Origin: Streptomyces sp. SAT1
GTDB lineage: Bacteria > Actinomycetota > Actinomycetes > Streptomycetales > Streptomycetaceae
Reading direction: 5' to 3'
Assembly (NCBI RefSeq): GCF_001654495.1
Contig: NZ_CP015849.1
Coordinates: 310,001 to 374,000 of the forward strand
DNA length: 64,000 nt
The notes beneath the pieces were generated by a model. It was not told where the DNA came from. It did no database searches and worked only from the letters and a program-made list of their open reading frames with translations. Positions within the stretch are counted from its first letter, which is position 1; the number at the start of each line of letters is the position of its first letter. The translations under genes were made by a program, and so were the position numbers. This document shows positions 36,340 through 44,196 of this stretch, one piece after another.

Positions 36340-37419
36340 ATGTCCGCAGCGCTGCCCCGCACCGGCCGCGAGGTCCGGCTCGCCGCCGTGCCCGAAGGGC
36401 TGCCCACCCCGGCCGACTTCACCGTCACCGAGGTCCCGCTGCCCGCCCCGGGACCGGGCCGGGTCCTCGTCCGCAACCGGCAGTTCCTGGTCTTCGGCGG
36501 GCTGCGCACGCTCGTCGGCGGCGCCGCCCGGGACACTCCGGTGCCGGGAATACGCCCGGGGGAGGCGCTGTTCGGGCCGGCGGTCGGCGAAGTGGTCGCC
36601 GCGCCGGAGGGCGGCGCGCTGCGGCCCGGCGACCTGGTCACGCATCTGCTGGGCTGGCGCGAGTACGCCCTGGTCCCGGTGGCGCGGTGCACCGCCGTCG
36701 ATCCGGCGCTGCCCGACCCGGTCGCCCACCTCTCCTCCGGATCCGCCGCCTACGGGGCGCTGACCAGGCTCACCGGGGTGCGCGAGGGCGATGTCGTCCT
36801 GGTCACCGGCGCGGCGGGCGGCGTGGGGTCCCTCGCGGGGCAGATCGCCCGGCTGCTGGGGGCCGCCCGGGTCATCGGCACCACCGGCTCACCGGACAAG
36901 GCAGGACGTCTCGTCTCCGAACTCGGCTACGACGCGGCCCTGACCACCGGTTTCCGGGCGGCGGACGGGAGCGGGGCGGAGCGCCGGGAGGCGCGGCAGG
37001 CGTTCGCCGGGCAGCTCGCCGCCGCCGCGCCGGACGGCATCGACGTCCTGCTCGACACGACGGGCGGCCCCCAGCTCACCGCGGCGGTGGACGCCGCCCG
37101 CCAGGGTGCCCGCTTCGCCCTGGTGGGGGCGCTGTCCGGGCAGTTCGCGGCGGCGGGCGGCGGCGGCAGGGCCCCGGTCGAGGTCGACGCCTTCCGGCTC
37201 ATCGTCAAGGGGATGACGCTGAAGGGGTACACCGGTGTCGACCATCCCGACGTGGAGCGGGAGTGGACCGGGCGGTTCGCACACTGGCTGCGCTCCGGTC
37301 TGATCCGTTTCCCGCTCACCCGCGTCCCGGGCATCGATCGCGCCCCGCTGGCGTTGCAGGAACTGATCGCGGGAGAGCGGTTCGGCACGGTCGTCGTCGA
37401 GTTGCCGCACCACGGCTGA
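36340..37419 (+). CDS. Zinc-independent MDR-family NADPH-dependent reductase (PTGR/quinone-reductase-like)
   Basis: A 359-residue medium-chain reductase. It has the GroES-like N-terminal domain and a nucleotide-binding domain with DVVLVTGAAGGVGSLAGQIARLLG (about residues 150-173). There are no zinc ligands at the catalytic site. The LRPGDLVTHLLGWREYALV segment is typical of the prostaglandin reductase / 2-alkenal reductase branch. The start ATG 36340 has AGGAGG (36328-36333). It is followed after 30 bases by a MerR regulator on the same strand, which probably controls it in response to an electrophile. Confidence 0.88.
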   Translation: MSAALPRTGREVRLAAVPEGLPTPADFTVTEVPLPAPGPGRVLVRNRQFLVFGGLRTLVGGAARDTPVPGIRPGEALFGPAVGEVVAAPEGGALRPGDLVTHLLGWREYALVPVARCTAVDPALPDPVAHLSSGSAAYGALTRLTGVREGDVVLVTGAAGGVGSLAGQIARLLGAARVIGTTGSPDKAGRLVSELGYDAALTTGFRAADGSGAERREARQAFAGQLAAAAPDGIDVLLDTTGGPQLTAAVDAARQGARFALVGALSGQFAAAGGGGRAPVEVDAFRLIVKGMTLKGYTGVDHPDVEREWTGRFAHWLRSGLIRFPLTRVPGIDRAPLALQELIAGERFGTVVVELPHHG

Positions 37420-37449
37420 CGGCCGCCGCGCGGAGCGGGAGGGGCACGT

Positions 37450-37851
37450 ATGCGGATCGGGGACGCGGCGGCCGCCGTGGGCGCGACGCCCAGGGCACTG
37501 CGCTTCTACGAGCAGCGCGGGCTGCTGCCGCCACCGCGGCGCACCGCGGCGGGCCAGCGGGACTACGGGCCCGACGACCTCGCCGTCCTGCGCACCGTGC
37601 GGGACCTGCTCGCCCTGGGGCTCACCGTCGAGGATCTGCGCGGCATCGCCGACCGGCTGCCGCTCCTCACCGGGCGCCCGCCGGGCTGCGCCCCGGCGGC
37701 GCCCGGCGCTCGGGGGCCCGGGGTCGTCGGCGCGACGGTCGTGGAGCGGCGGATCGCCGCGCTGGACGCGGACATCGAACGGCTCACCCGGCTGCGGGAC
37801 GCACTGAAGGCGGGCCTGGCCGGGCGCGGGGAGCCCGGCGGCGACCGATAG
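37450..37851 (+). CDS. MerR-family transcriptional regulator
   Basis: A 133-residue protein whose N-terminal winged helix reads MRIGDAAAAVGATPRALRFYEQRGLLPPPRR, followed by GQRDYGPDDLAVLRTVRDLLALGLTVEDL, then a dimerisation helix (ERRIAALDADIERLTRLRDAL, about residues 98-118). One Cys (PPGCAPAA) lies in the linker, too few for a metal-binding MerR. A drug- or redox-sensing role is more likely. It is tightly linked to the upstream reductase gene. Confidence 0.9.
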   Translation: MRIGDAAAAVGATPRALRFYEQRGLLPPPRRTAAGQRDYGPDDLAVLRTVRDLLALGLTVEDLRGIADRLPLLTGRPPGCAPAAPGARGPGVVGATVVERRIAALDADIERLTRLRDALKAGLAGRGEPGGDR

Positions 37852-37922
37852 CGGCCCGAGCCGCCCCGGCCGCCTACCACCGGCCCTCAGCCCTCAGCCG
37901 ACGGCCGCAGTACACCCCCGTA

Positions 37923-37940
37923 TTGAAACGCACGATTCAA
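37923..37940. promoter_or_regulatory. Operator of the TetR regulator at 37958 (site 1)
   Basis: TTGAAACGCACGATTCAA is an imperfect palindrome 17 bases before the TetR start codon. Read on the minus strand it gives GTTTTGAA-N5-CGTTTCA, which also occurs at 38614-38633 in front of the MFS gene. Confidence 0.7.
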
Positions 37941-37957
37941 AACACTACGCTCCCACC

Positions 37958-38554
37958 ATGGCCCGACCGAGGACGTTCGACGAGGAAAGGGCCCTGGAAT
38001 CGGCGATGCGCATGTTCTGGGAGAAGGGCTACGAAGCCACCTCCACCCAGGACCTGTGCGACGCCACGGGTCTGGGGCGCAGCAGCATCTACAACACCTT
38101 CAAGAGCAAGCACGACCTCTTCGAGCGGGCCCTGGCCCGCTACATCGACTCCACGACGGCCACCCAGCTGGCCGTCCTGGAGGACCGGCGGCACACCGCG
38201 GCCGACCGTCTCCGCGCCCTGCTGGCCGTGATCGTGGAGAGCGAGACGGAACACCGGCTCGGCGGTCGCAGCCTCGGCTGCCTGACCGTGAACACCACGG
38301 TCGAACTGGCCGCCCGGGACGTCCGCGCGGCACGGATGCTGGAGCGCGACACGGCCCGCCGCCTGGCCGCGCTGCGCGCGACGGTCGAGGAGGGCCGGCG
38401 GGACGGCAGCATCACCTCCGTACGGGACGCCGACGCGCTGGCCCGCTTCGTGAACGCCGCGATCGGCGGCATGCGCGTCTCCGGCCAGGGCGGCGCCGAC
38501 CGGACCGCCCTGGAGGCGATCGCCGAGGTCACCATGGACGCACTGACCCGCTGA
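37958..38554 (+). CDS. TetR/AcrR-family transcriptional regulator
   Basis: A 198-residue repressor. The DNA-binding domain spans residues 1-50 (FDEERALESAMRMFWEKGYEATSTQDLCDATGLGRSSIYNTF). The C-terminal ligand-binding domain has the CLTVNTTVELAARD segment seen in the AcuR/YxaF-like branch of the family. A matching palindrome lies 17 bases upstream, so the gene is probably autoregulated. The second copy of that site is ahead of the MFS gene 100 bases downstream, suggesting an export system controlled by this protein. Confidence 0.92.
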   Translation: MARPRTFDEERALESAMRMFWEKGYEATSTQDLCDATGLGRSSIYNTFKSKHDLFERALARYIDSTTATQLAVLEDRRHTAADRLRALLAVIVESETEHRLGGRSLGCLTVNTTVELAARDVRAARMLERDTARRLAALRATVEEGRRDGSITSVRDADALARFVNAAIGGMRVSGQGGADRTALEAIAEVTMDALTR

Positions 38555-38616
38555 CCCGCCGACTCACTCACCCACCACCCCCCCCTCGCGGGCCCTCGCC
38601 TTCCCCTGCCCACGTT

Positions 38617-38634
38617 TTGAACTGAACGTTTCAT
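38617..38634. promoter_or_regulatory. Operator of the TetR regulator (site 2, before the MFS gene)
   Basis: TTGAACTGAACGTTTCAT shares GTTTTGAA-N5-CGTTTCA with site 1 (on the opposite strand). It sits 20 bases before the MFS start codon and just upstream of its GAGGAG binding site (38641-38646), a good place to block transcription. Confidence 0.7.
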
Positions 38635-38654
38635 AACCAAGAGGAGAACGTACC

Positions 38655-39839
38655 GTGCCTAGTGCCGTATACGTCCTGGCGCTCGGCATCTTCGCCATGG
38701 TGACCAGTGAGTTCGTGGTCGCCGGGCTGATGCCGCAGATGGCCGAGGGACTGGACGTGACCGTCCCGCAGATCGGCTACCTCATCACGGCGTTCGCGGT
38801 GGCCATGGCCGCCGGCGGGCCCTTCCTGACGGTGGCCCTGATGCGGGTCCCGCCGCGCACGGCGCTGATGACGCTCTTCGCCGTCTTCCTGGCGGGCAAC
38901 GTCCTGGCCGCGACCGCGCGGGACTACGCCATGATGCTGGCCGCCCGGATCGTGACCGGCGTCGCCTCACAGGCGTTCTTCGGCCTCGGCATATCGCTGT
39001 GCGCCCGGCTCACCCGGCCCGAGGTCCGGGGACGCGCCATCGCCGTCGCCATGAACGGCCTCATGCTCGGCACCCTGCTCGGGCTGCCCCTGTCGACCCT
39101 GGTCGGCGAGCGGTTCGGCTGGCGCGCGGCGTTCTGGGCCGTCACCCTGATCACCGTCGCCGCCGCCGCGGCCACCCTCGCCGGGGTGCCCCGCCTCGGG
39201 CGCGCCGAGGACTCGGGCGGCCTGCGCGCCGAACTGGGCGTCTTCAGGCGGCGCCGGCTGTGGCTGGTGTTCTCCACCAGCACGCTCGTCATCGGCGCCA
39301 CCTTCTCCGCGTTCAGCTACCTCAACCCCATCCTCACCGAGGTCACCGGCTTCTCCCCCGGTGCCGTGCCCGTCCTGCTGATCGCGTACGGCGCCGCCAC
39401 CGTCGCCGGGAACCATGTGGTCGGACGCCTCGCCGACCGCCACGCCGTGCCGGTGCTCGCCCTCGGTCTGCTGCTCAACACGGTCTTCCTGAGCGGCTTC
39501 GCCCTCCTCGCCGGGCTCCCCGTGCCCGCCGTCGCCTGCATGCTGGGCGTCGGACTGGTCGGCGTCACCATGAATCCGGCCATGGTCACCCGGGTCCAGC
39601 GCGCCGGGAACGCGGGCCCGCTGGTCAACACCGTCCACTCCTCCTTCATCACCCTCGGCGTGATCCTCGGCTCCTCCCTGGGCGCCGTGGCGATCGAAGC
39701 CCGGGGGCTGCGCGCGCCGCTCTGGCTCGGCGCGGTCATGGCCGTGGCGGGTCTGGCCACACTCCTGCCCGAACTCACCCGCCGCCGCGCGTCCGAGGAG
39801 TGGCCCGCCCGGCCGCCGCTTCAGCGGTCGGCCGGCTGA
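38655..39839 (+). CDS. MFS transporter, DHA1 drug-efflux type
   Basis: A 394-residue, 12-helix major facilitator. Motif C-like YVLALGIFAMVTSEFVVAGLMP lies in helix 1. The DHA1 antiporter signature is in helix 5 (GVASQAFFGLGISLCARLTRPEVRGRAIA, with the charged loop R-x-x-x-R-G-R-A). The start is the GTG at 38655 with GAGGAG at 38641-38646. Its last 19 bases overlap the convergent phosphatase gene. The adjacent TetR gene shares its operator, so export of a toxic compound or arabinose/sugar efflux (YdhP/AraJ branch) under repressor control is likely. Confidence 0.92.
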   Translation: MPSAVYVLALGIFAMVTSEFVVAGLMPQMAEGLDVTVPQIGYLITAFAVAMAAGGPFLTVALMRVPPRTALMTLFAVFLAGNVLAATARDYAMMLAARIVTGVASQAFFGLGISLCARLTRPEVRGRAIAVAMNGLMLGTLLGLPLSTLVGERFGWRAAFWAVTLITVAAAAATLAGVPRLGRAEDSGGLRAELGVFRRRRLWLVFSTSTLVIGATFSAFSYLNPILTEVTGFSPGAVPVLLIAYGAATVAGNHVVGRLADRHAVPVLALGLLLNTVFLSGFALLAGLPVPAVACMLGVGLVGVTMNPAMVTRVQRAGNAGPLVNTVHSSFITLGVILGSSLGAVAIEARGLRAPLWLGAVMAVAGLATLLPELTRRRASEEWPARPPLQRSAG

Positions 39840-41170
39840 CCGGTCCCGGGCACGGCGCGGGTCTCGGGGATCCGCAGGGCGAGGACGGCGATGTCGTCGT
39901 GCTGGTCGTCGTTGAGCCGGTCGAGCAGTTCGTCGAGGAAGACCGGCAGGGGCTCGCGGGCCAGTGCGGTGGCGTGCTGGCGCAGCCGGGTCAGCCCTCG
40001 TCCGATGTCCTCGCCGGGGCGTTCCACGAGACCGTCCGTGTAGAAGAGCAGGGTCGAACCGGGGTCCAGGACGGTCGTGGCGGTCTGGCGGACGAGGGTC
40101 GGGTCGACCCCCAGGACGGGGGCGTGGCCCGCCTCCAGCAGCAGGGTGCGGCCGTCGGGCCGGGCCAGCAGCGGCGGAAGGTGGCCCGCGTTGGTCCAGT
40201 GGAGTCGCCACGGCGCGGTGGCGTCGGTGGTGGGTGTTTCGAGGCGGGCGATGACGGCGGTGACGAGTTCGATGCCGGTCAGGCCCTGCATGACGCGGTC
40301 CAGGCGGCTCATCACCCCGGCCGGGTCGTCGCCGCTGTCGTAGGCGAGGGCGCGCAGCATGTTGCGCAGCTGGCCCATGCGGACGGCGGCGGCCAGGTCG
40401 TGGCCGACGACGTCACCGATGGCGAGCACCGCCGAGCCGTCGGGGAGCGGGAAGGCGTCGTACCAGTCGCCACCCACCTCGGCGCGCTCGCGGGCGGCCA
40501 CGTAGCGGGCGGCGAGCTGGAGGTGGGCCAGACCGGTCAGGTCGGGCAGCAGGGAGAGCTGGAGCTGCTCGGCGGTGTACTGCTGGAGCGCGTACAGCCG
40601 GGCGTTGTCCAGCGCCAGCCCCGCCCGGTGCCCCAGATCCGCCGCCAGCGCCTGCTCCTGCTCGTCGAACACGGCACCCGGCGCACGCCGCACGAACGTC
40701 AGCGCGCCCAGTGTCTGCCGTCGTACGCGCATGGGCACGATCAGCGCGGTCCCGGCACCGAGCATGCGGTACAGCGCCCGCTGGGCGGCCTTGAGGGGGT
40801 CCTGCGGGTCGGGTTCGCCGAAGTCGGTGATCTCCAGCGGGCCCGCTCCGCGCAGCACCTTCGCGACGGCGGCGCCCGAGTCGTCCGGGCCGGGCAGGAA
40901 TCCTCCCGGCAGCACCCGCAGCGCCCGCTCCGGGTCCCGGTCGGTGACCGTGAGACGGCGCAGTCCCTCGCCGTCGACGACGTCGACCACACAGGCGTCG
41001 GCCAGGTTGGGCACCACCACCCGGGCCAGGCGGCGCAGCGCCTCCTCCGCGTCCAGACCCGAGGCCAGCGCCCGGCTCGCCTCGGCCAGCAGCCGCAGCC
41101 GGGCCGCGGCGGGCTCCGGTACCGGCTCGCCGGACGGTCCTCCCGGCGGTGCGGGCTCCCGCTTCATCAC
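39821..41170 (-). CDS. GAF-domain PP2C (SpoIIE-type) protein phosphatase
   Basis: A 449-residue signalling protein. A GAF sensor domain spans about residues 25-195 (EASRALASGLDAEEALRRLARVVVP to ADLGHRAGLALDNARLYAL). The SpoIIE-type phosphatase domain follows, with EVGGDWYDAFPLPDGSAVLAIGDVVGHD (about 225-252, metal-binding Asp residues) and DQHDDIAVLALRI at the end. The start ATG (41170) follows AGGAGGGA. In streptomycetes such proteins dephosphorylate anti-anti-sigma factors in stress-sigma cascades. The partner is not in the window. Confidence 0.93.
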   Translation of the reverse strand: MMKREPAPPGGPSGEPVPEPAAARLRLLAEASRALASGLDAEEALRRLARVVVPNLADACVVDVVDGEGLRRLTVTDRDPERALRVLPGGFLPGPDDSGAAVAKVLRGAGPLEITDFGEPDPQDPLKAAQRALYRMLGAGTALIVPMRVRRQTLGALTFVRRAPGAVFDEQEQALAADLGHRAGLALDNARLYALQQYTAEQLQLSLLPDLTGLAHLQLAARYVAARERAEVGGDWYDAFPLPDGSAVLAIGDVVGHDLAAAVRMGQLRNMLRALAYDSGDDPAGVMSRLDRVMQGLTGIELVTAVIARLETPTTDATAPWRLHWTNAGHLPPLLARPDGRTLLLEAGHAPVLGVDPTLVRQTATTVLDPGSTLLFYTDGLVERPGEDIGRGLTRLRQHATALAREPLPVFLDELLDRLNDDQHDDIAVLALRIPETRAVPGTGQPADR

Positions 41171-41199
41171 GCTCCCTCCTGACGGCGCCGCCGCCGGTG

Positions 41200-41224
41200 C
41201 CGCCGCCGTGCGGGACGGCGGCGG
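41200..41224 (-). terminator. Hairpin after the SRPBCC gene
   Basis: CCGCCGCCGT and ACGGCGGCGG pair perfectly (10 bp) around a 5-base loop, in the gap between the stop of the SRPBCC gene (41362) and the start of the phosphatase gene. This could be a terminator for the former. The repeats are low-complexity, so confidence is limited. Confidence 0.4.
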
Positions 41225-41361
41225 GACCGGCGGATCGCCTCCAGTCTGCGGCTCCGGCGGGCCGAGGACATCCGGGCGCGCCGGGCGTCCGGGAGGTCGT
41301 CGGCGGAGCGCCGTGCGCTAGGCGGGCGCGAGGAGCGGTACCGGCGCGTCGACCGGGTGTG

Positions 41362-41895
41362 TCAGCCGCCGGTCTCCTCGGCGAGCTTCTTGATGCCCTG
41401 GAGGGTGGCCTCCATGCCGCGGCGCAGTTCGTCCCGGCGGTAGGCGAGGATGGCCTCCTTCCGGTCGGGTCGCTGCTCGATGGCCACGGTGACCCCGCTG
41501 CGGCCGGGTCCGCCGCGCATCGACTGGCGCAGCAGGGTGCCGCCGTCGTCCGCCTCCAGCTCGTAGCGCCAGAAGGCGAGGGCCTGGGCGAGGTCCGGGG
41601 CCGGTGCGCCGTAGCGGCCGTCCGGGTCGGTGACGGCCCAGGCGAAGACGCGCCGTTCGTCCAGTTCGACGACGTGGGAGACGGTGCGCCAGTCACCGGC
41701 CAGGGGGTTGCTGTTGTGGCCCTCGAAGCGTGCTCCGAGGGCGGGCCGGTCGGCGCCGTCGAGCCACTCGACCCGTTGCAGTTCCGGGCTGAGCCGGGCG
41801 GGCAGGTGGATGTCGGTCACCAGCTGCCACACCCGGGCGGGATCCGCCCGGACGCGGACCTCGCAGCGGACGTGCAGACCTTCGCCGTCGTGCAT
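41362..41895 (-). CDS. SRPBCC-family (START-like) protein
   Basis: A 177-residue protein with the Bet v 1-like fold pattern: EVRVRADPARVWQLVTDIHLPARL at the N-terminus, GARFEGHNSN in the middle and a long C-terminal helix (RRGMEATLQGIKKLAEET). These proteins bind hydrophobic ligands or act as polyketide cyclases. No catalytic residues can be assigned. It stands alone between the phosphatase gene and a TetR gene, all on the minus strand. Confidence 0.85.
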   Translation of the reverse strand: MHDGEGLHVRCEVRVRADPARVWQLVTDIHLPARLSPELQRVEWLDGADRPALGARFEGHNSNPLAGDWRTVSHVVELDERRVFAWAVTDPDGRYGAPAPDLAQALAFWRYELEADDGGTLLRQSMRGGPGRSGVTVAIEQRPDRKEAILAYRRDELRRGMEATLQGIKKLAEETGG

Positions 41896-42014
41896 CTCTT
41901 CCCCCAGGTGAGAACCGTCGCCGACCGGCCACCGGGTCCCGCGTCCGCGGGCAGGCCGATCATGCGCAGGCTAGTCCAACGCGCCGCCCGCGCGGGTGTG
42001 TTCCCTCTCCCTTT

Positions 42015-42710
42015 TCAATCTCCTCCGGTCCCTTCGACCAGGCGGCGCAGCGAGGGCAGCAGCGCGTCGAGGTCCTGCCCGGTCCGGAAGGCGACGACGG
42101 TGGTGCCGCCCTCGCCGCCCTCCGCGGTGTGCGGGCGGGTGTCCGGTGCCGGGAACAGGTCCAGCACCTCGCGCATCGCCTCGTCGATCTCCGCCACCGG
42201 GTCCGCCGACTCGCCGCGCAGCCACCGCCGCAGCACATGGTTGTGGGCGGCGACGACCGAGGCCGCCATCAGCTCGGCGCGCAGCGACGCCGACGCCGTG
42301 GGGGCGCCCATCCACTCGGCGATGAACTCGCGGAACAGCCGCTGGTAGCGCGCCACGCTCGCGATCTCCCGGTCGCGCAGGACGGCCACCCTGCTGGTCA
42401 GCGCGTAGCGGCGGCGGGCGAGGCCGCCCTCCTCGACGTAGTGCAGCAGGACCAGGCGCACCGCGTCCGAGACGGCGGCCAGGGCGGTGCGGTGGCTGGA
42501 GGTGGCCAGCCGGTCCCGGATCAGCTCCAGCAGCCGGTCGTGGTCGGGGAAGACGACGGCTTCCTTGGACCGGTAGTTCCGGAAGAACGTCGTGCGTCCC
42601 ACTCCGGCCCGTTCCGCGATGTCGTCCACGGTCGTCTGCTCGTACCCGCGTTCGTCGAAGAGCGCGAAGGCGGCGTCCGCCAGCCGGATCCGCGTGGGTG
42701 TCTTGCTCAT
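42015..42710 (-). CDS. TetR/AcrR-family transcriptional regulator
   Basis: A 231-residue repressor with the N-terminal [46 protein letters not shown] (about residues 8-50) and a large C-terminal domain. GGAGG lies ahead of ATG 42710. It precedes the SRPBCC gene by about 120 bases and follows the photolyase gene by 65 bases on the same strand. The photolyase and the SDR gene could be its targets, but no operator was recognised. Confidence 0.9.
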   Translation of the reverse strand: MSKTPTRIRLADAAFALFDERGYEQTTVDDIAERAGVGRTTFFRNYRSKEAVVFPDHDRLLELIRDRLATSSHRTALAAVSDAVRLVLLHYVEEGGLARRRYALTSRVAVLRDREIASVARYQRLFREFIAEWMGAPTASASLRAELMAASVVAAHNHVLRRWLRGESADPVAEIDEAMREVLDLFPAPDTRPHTAEGGEGGTTVVAFRTGQDLDALLPSLRRLVEGTGGD

Positions 42711-42775
42711 GACCGCTCATCCTCCCCTGTCCCGGCCGGTGTGCACCACAAGGGGCCCGCGCGGGCGGCGGCGGT

Positions 42776-44152
42776 TCAGCGCGGGCGGCCGCGGGCCCGG
42801 CGGAAGCGCTCCAGGCCCTCGGCCAGCTCGACCACCGGATCGGGGTAGTCGAGCGCGGCGCGCTCGGGTCCCGGCAGCTTCCACGGCTCGTGCACGCGGC
42901 GGCCGTCGACGTCCGCCAGTTCGGGCACCCAGCGGCGGACGTAGGCGCCGTCAGGGTCGTACCGCCTGCCCTGGGTGACCGGGTTGAGGACCCGGTTGGG
43001 GCGGCTGTCGGTGCCCGTGCCGGCCGTCCACTGCCAGTTGAGCTGGTTGTTGGAGATGTCGCCGTCGACCAGCCAGTGCAGGAAGTGGGCGGCGCCGACG
43101 CGCCAGTCGACGTAGAGGGTCTTGGTGAGGAAGCTCGCGGTGAGCAGGCGGGCGCGGTTGTGCATCCAGCCCTCGTGGCGCAGTTGGCGCATCGCCGCGT
43201 CGACGACCGGGTAGCCGGTGCGGCCCTCGCGCCACGCCTCGATGTCGGCCCGCGCGACGCGTTCCGGGCGCCAGTGGTCGTGCCGGGTGCGGTAGTCGGC
43301 GTGGGCCGCGGCGGGGCGGGCGGCGAGGACCTGGCGGTGGAAGTCGCGCCAGGCGAGCTGCCGTACGAAGGCGTCGGCTCCCGCTCCGCCGCGGCGGCGG
43401 GCCCGGTGCACCAGTTCCACCGGGGAGAGGGTGCCGAAGTGCAGATGGGCGGAGAGCCGGGAGGTGGCGTCGCCCGCGAGGTCGTCGTGGGTGCGCTCGT
43501 AGTCGTCCAGGCCGCTGCGCCAGTACGCGGTGACGCGGCGGCGGGCCTCGCGCTCGCCGCCGGGCGGCAGGGCGGGCGAGAGGCCGCCGATGTCGGCGCG
43601 CCGCGGCGGCCGTTCGCCGCGCACGTGGTCCGGGACCGGGACGCGGCGCGGGGCGTCCGCGGCCGCGCGGAGCGGGGCCTTCGCCCAGCGCCGGTGGTAC
43701 GGCGTGAAGACGGCGAAGTGGTCGGAGGAGGCGGGGGTCACCTCGCCGGGCGGTACGGCCACGGTGACCGCGTCGTGCACGGTCAGGCGGCGCCCGTCGG
43801 CCTCCAGCGCGGTGCGCAGCCGCTCCTCGCGGCGGACCGCGAACCGGCTGTGCGCGGCCGACAGATGGACCTCGGCGGCGTCCGCCTCGGCCGCCGCCCG
43901 GCACACCTCCTCCACCAGGTCGCCGCCGCGCACCACGAGCCGTCCGCCGCGCTCGCGCAGCGCGGCGTCCAGGTCGGCCAGGCAGTCGGCGAGGAAGGCG
44001 GCGCGGTTGGGCGGGTCGAACCCGGCGGCCGTCACGGCCCGGTCGCGCACGAAGAGCGGGACGACGGCGTCGGCGCCCGCCAGGGCGGCGCGCAGCGGCG
44101 GATGGTCGTGCACCCGCAGGTCGGAGGTGAACAGGACGACCGAAACACGCAT
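42776..44152 (-). CDS. phr: Deoxyribodipyrimidine photolyase (class I)
   Basis: A 458-residue FAD-dependent photolyase that reverses UV-induced cyclobutane dimers. The N-terminal antenna-binding domain starts VVLFTSDLRVHDHPPLRAAL. The catalytic domain shows the FAD-binding signatures SRLSAHLHFGTLSPVEL, FVRQLAWRDFHRQVL, WREGRTGYPVVDAAMRQL and WMHNRARLLTASFLTK. It also has the DGDISNNQLNWQWTAGTGTD motif with the Trp residues of the electron chain. Start ATG 44152 has GGAGGAGG. It is followed by the SDR/DUF2867 gene upstream on the same strand (44-base gap), a pairing common in actinobacterial light-response clusters. Confidence 0.96.
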   Translation of the reverse strand: MRVSVVLFTSDLRVHDHPPLRAALAGADAVVPLFVRDRAVTAAGFDPPNRAAFLADCLADLDAALRERGGRLVVRGGDLVEEVCRAAAEADAAEVHLSAAHSRFAVRREERLRTALEADGRRLTVHDAVTVAVPPGEVTPASSDHFAVFTPYHRRWAKAPLRAAADAPRRVPVPDHVRGERPPRRADIGGLSPALPPGGEREARRRVTAYWRSGLDDYERTHDDLAGDATSRLSAHLHFGTLSPVELVHRARRRGGAGADAFVRQLAWRDFHRQVLAARPAAAHADYRTRHDHWRPERVARADIEAWREGRTGYPVVDAAMRQLRHEGWMHNRARLLTASFLTKTLYVDWRVGAAHFLHWLVDGDISNNQLNWQWTAGTGTDSRPNRVLNPVTQGRRYDPDGAYVRRWVPELADVDGRRVHEPWKLPGPERAALDYPDPVVELAEGLERFRRARGRPR

Positions 44153-44196
44153 GGGCTCAGTTCCTCCTCCGTGGCCGGGCGCGGCCCGGGGCGACG

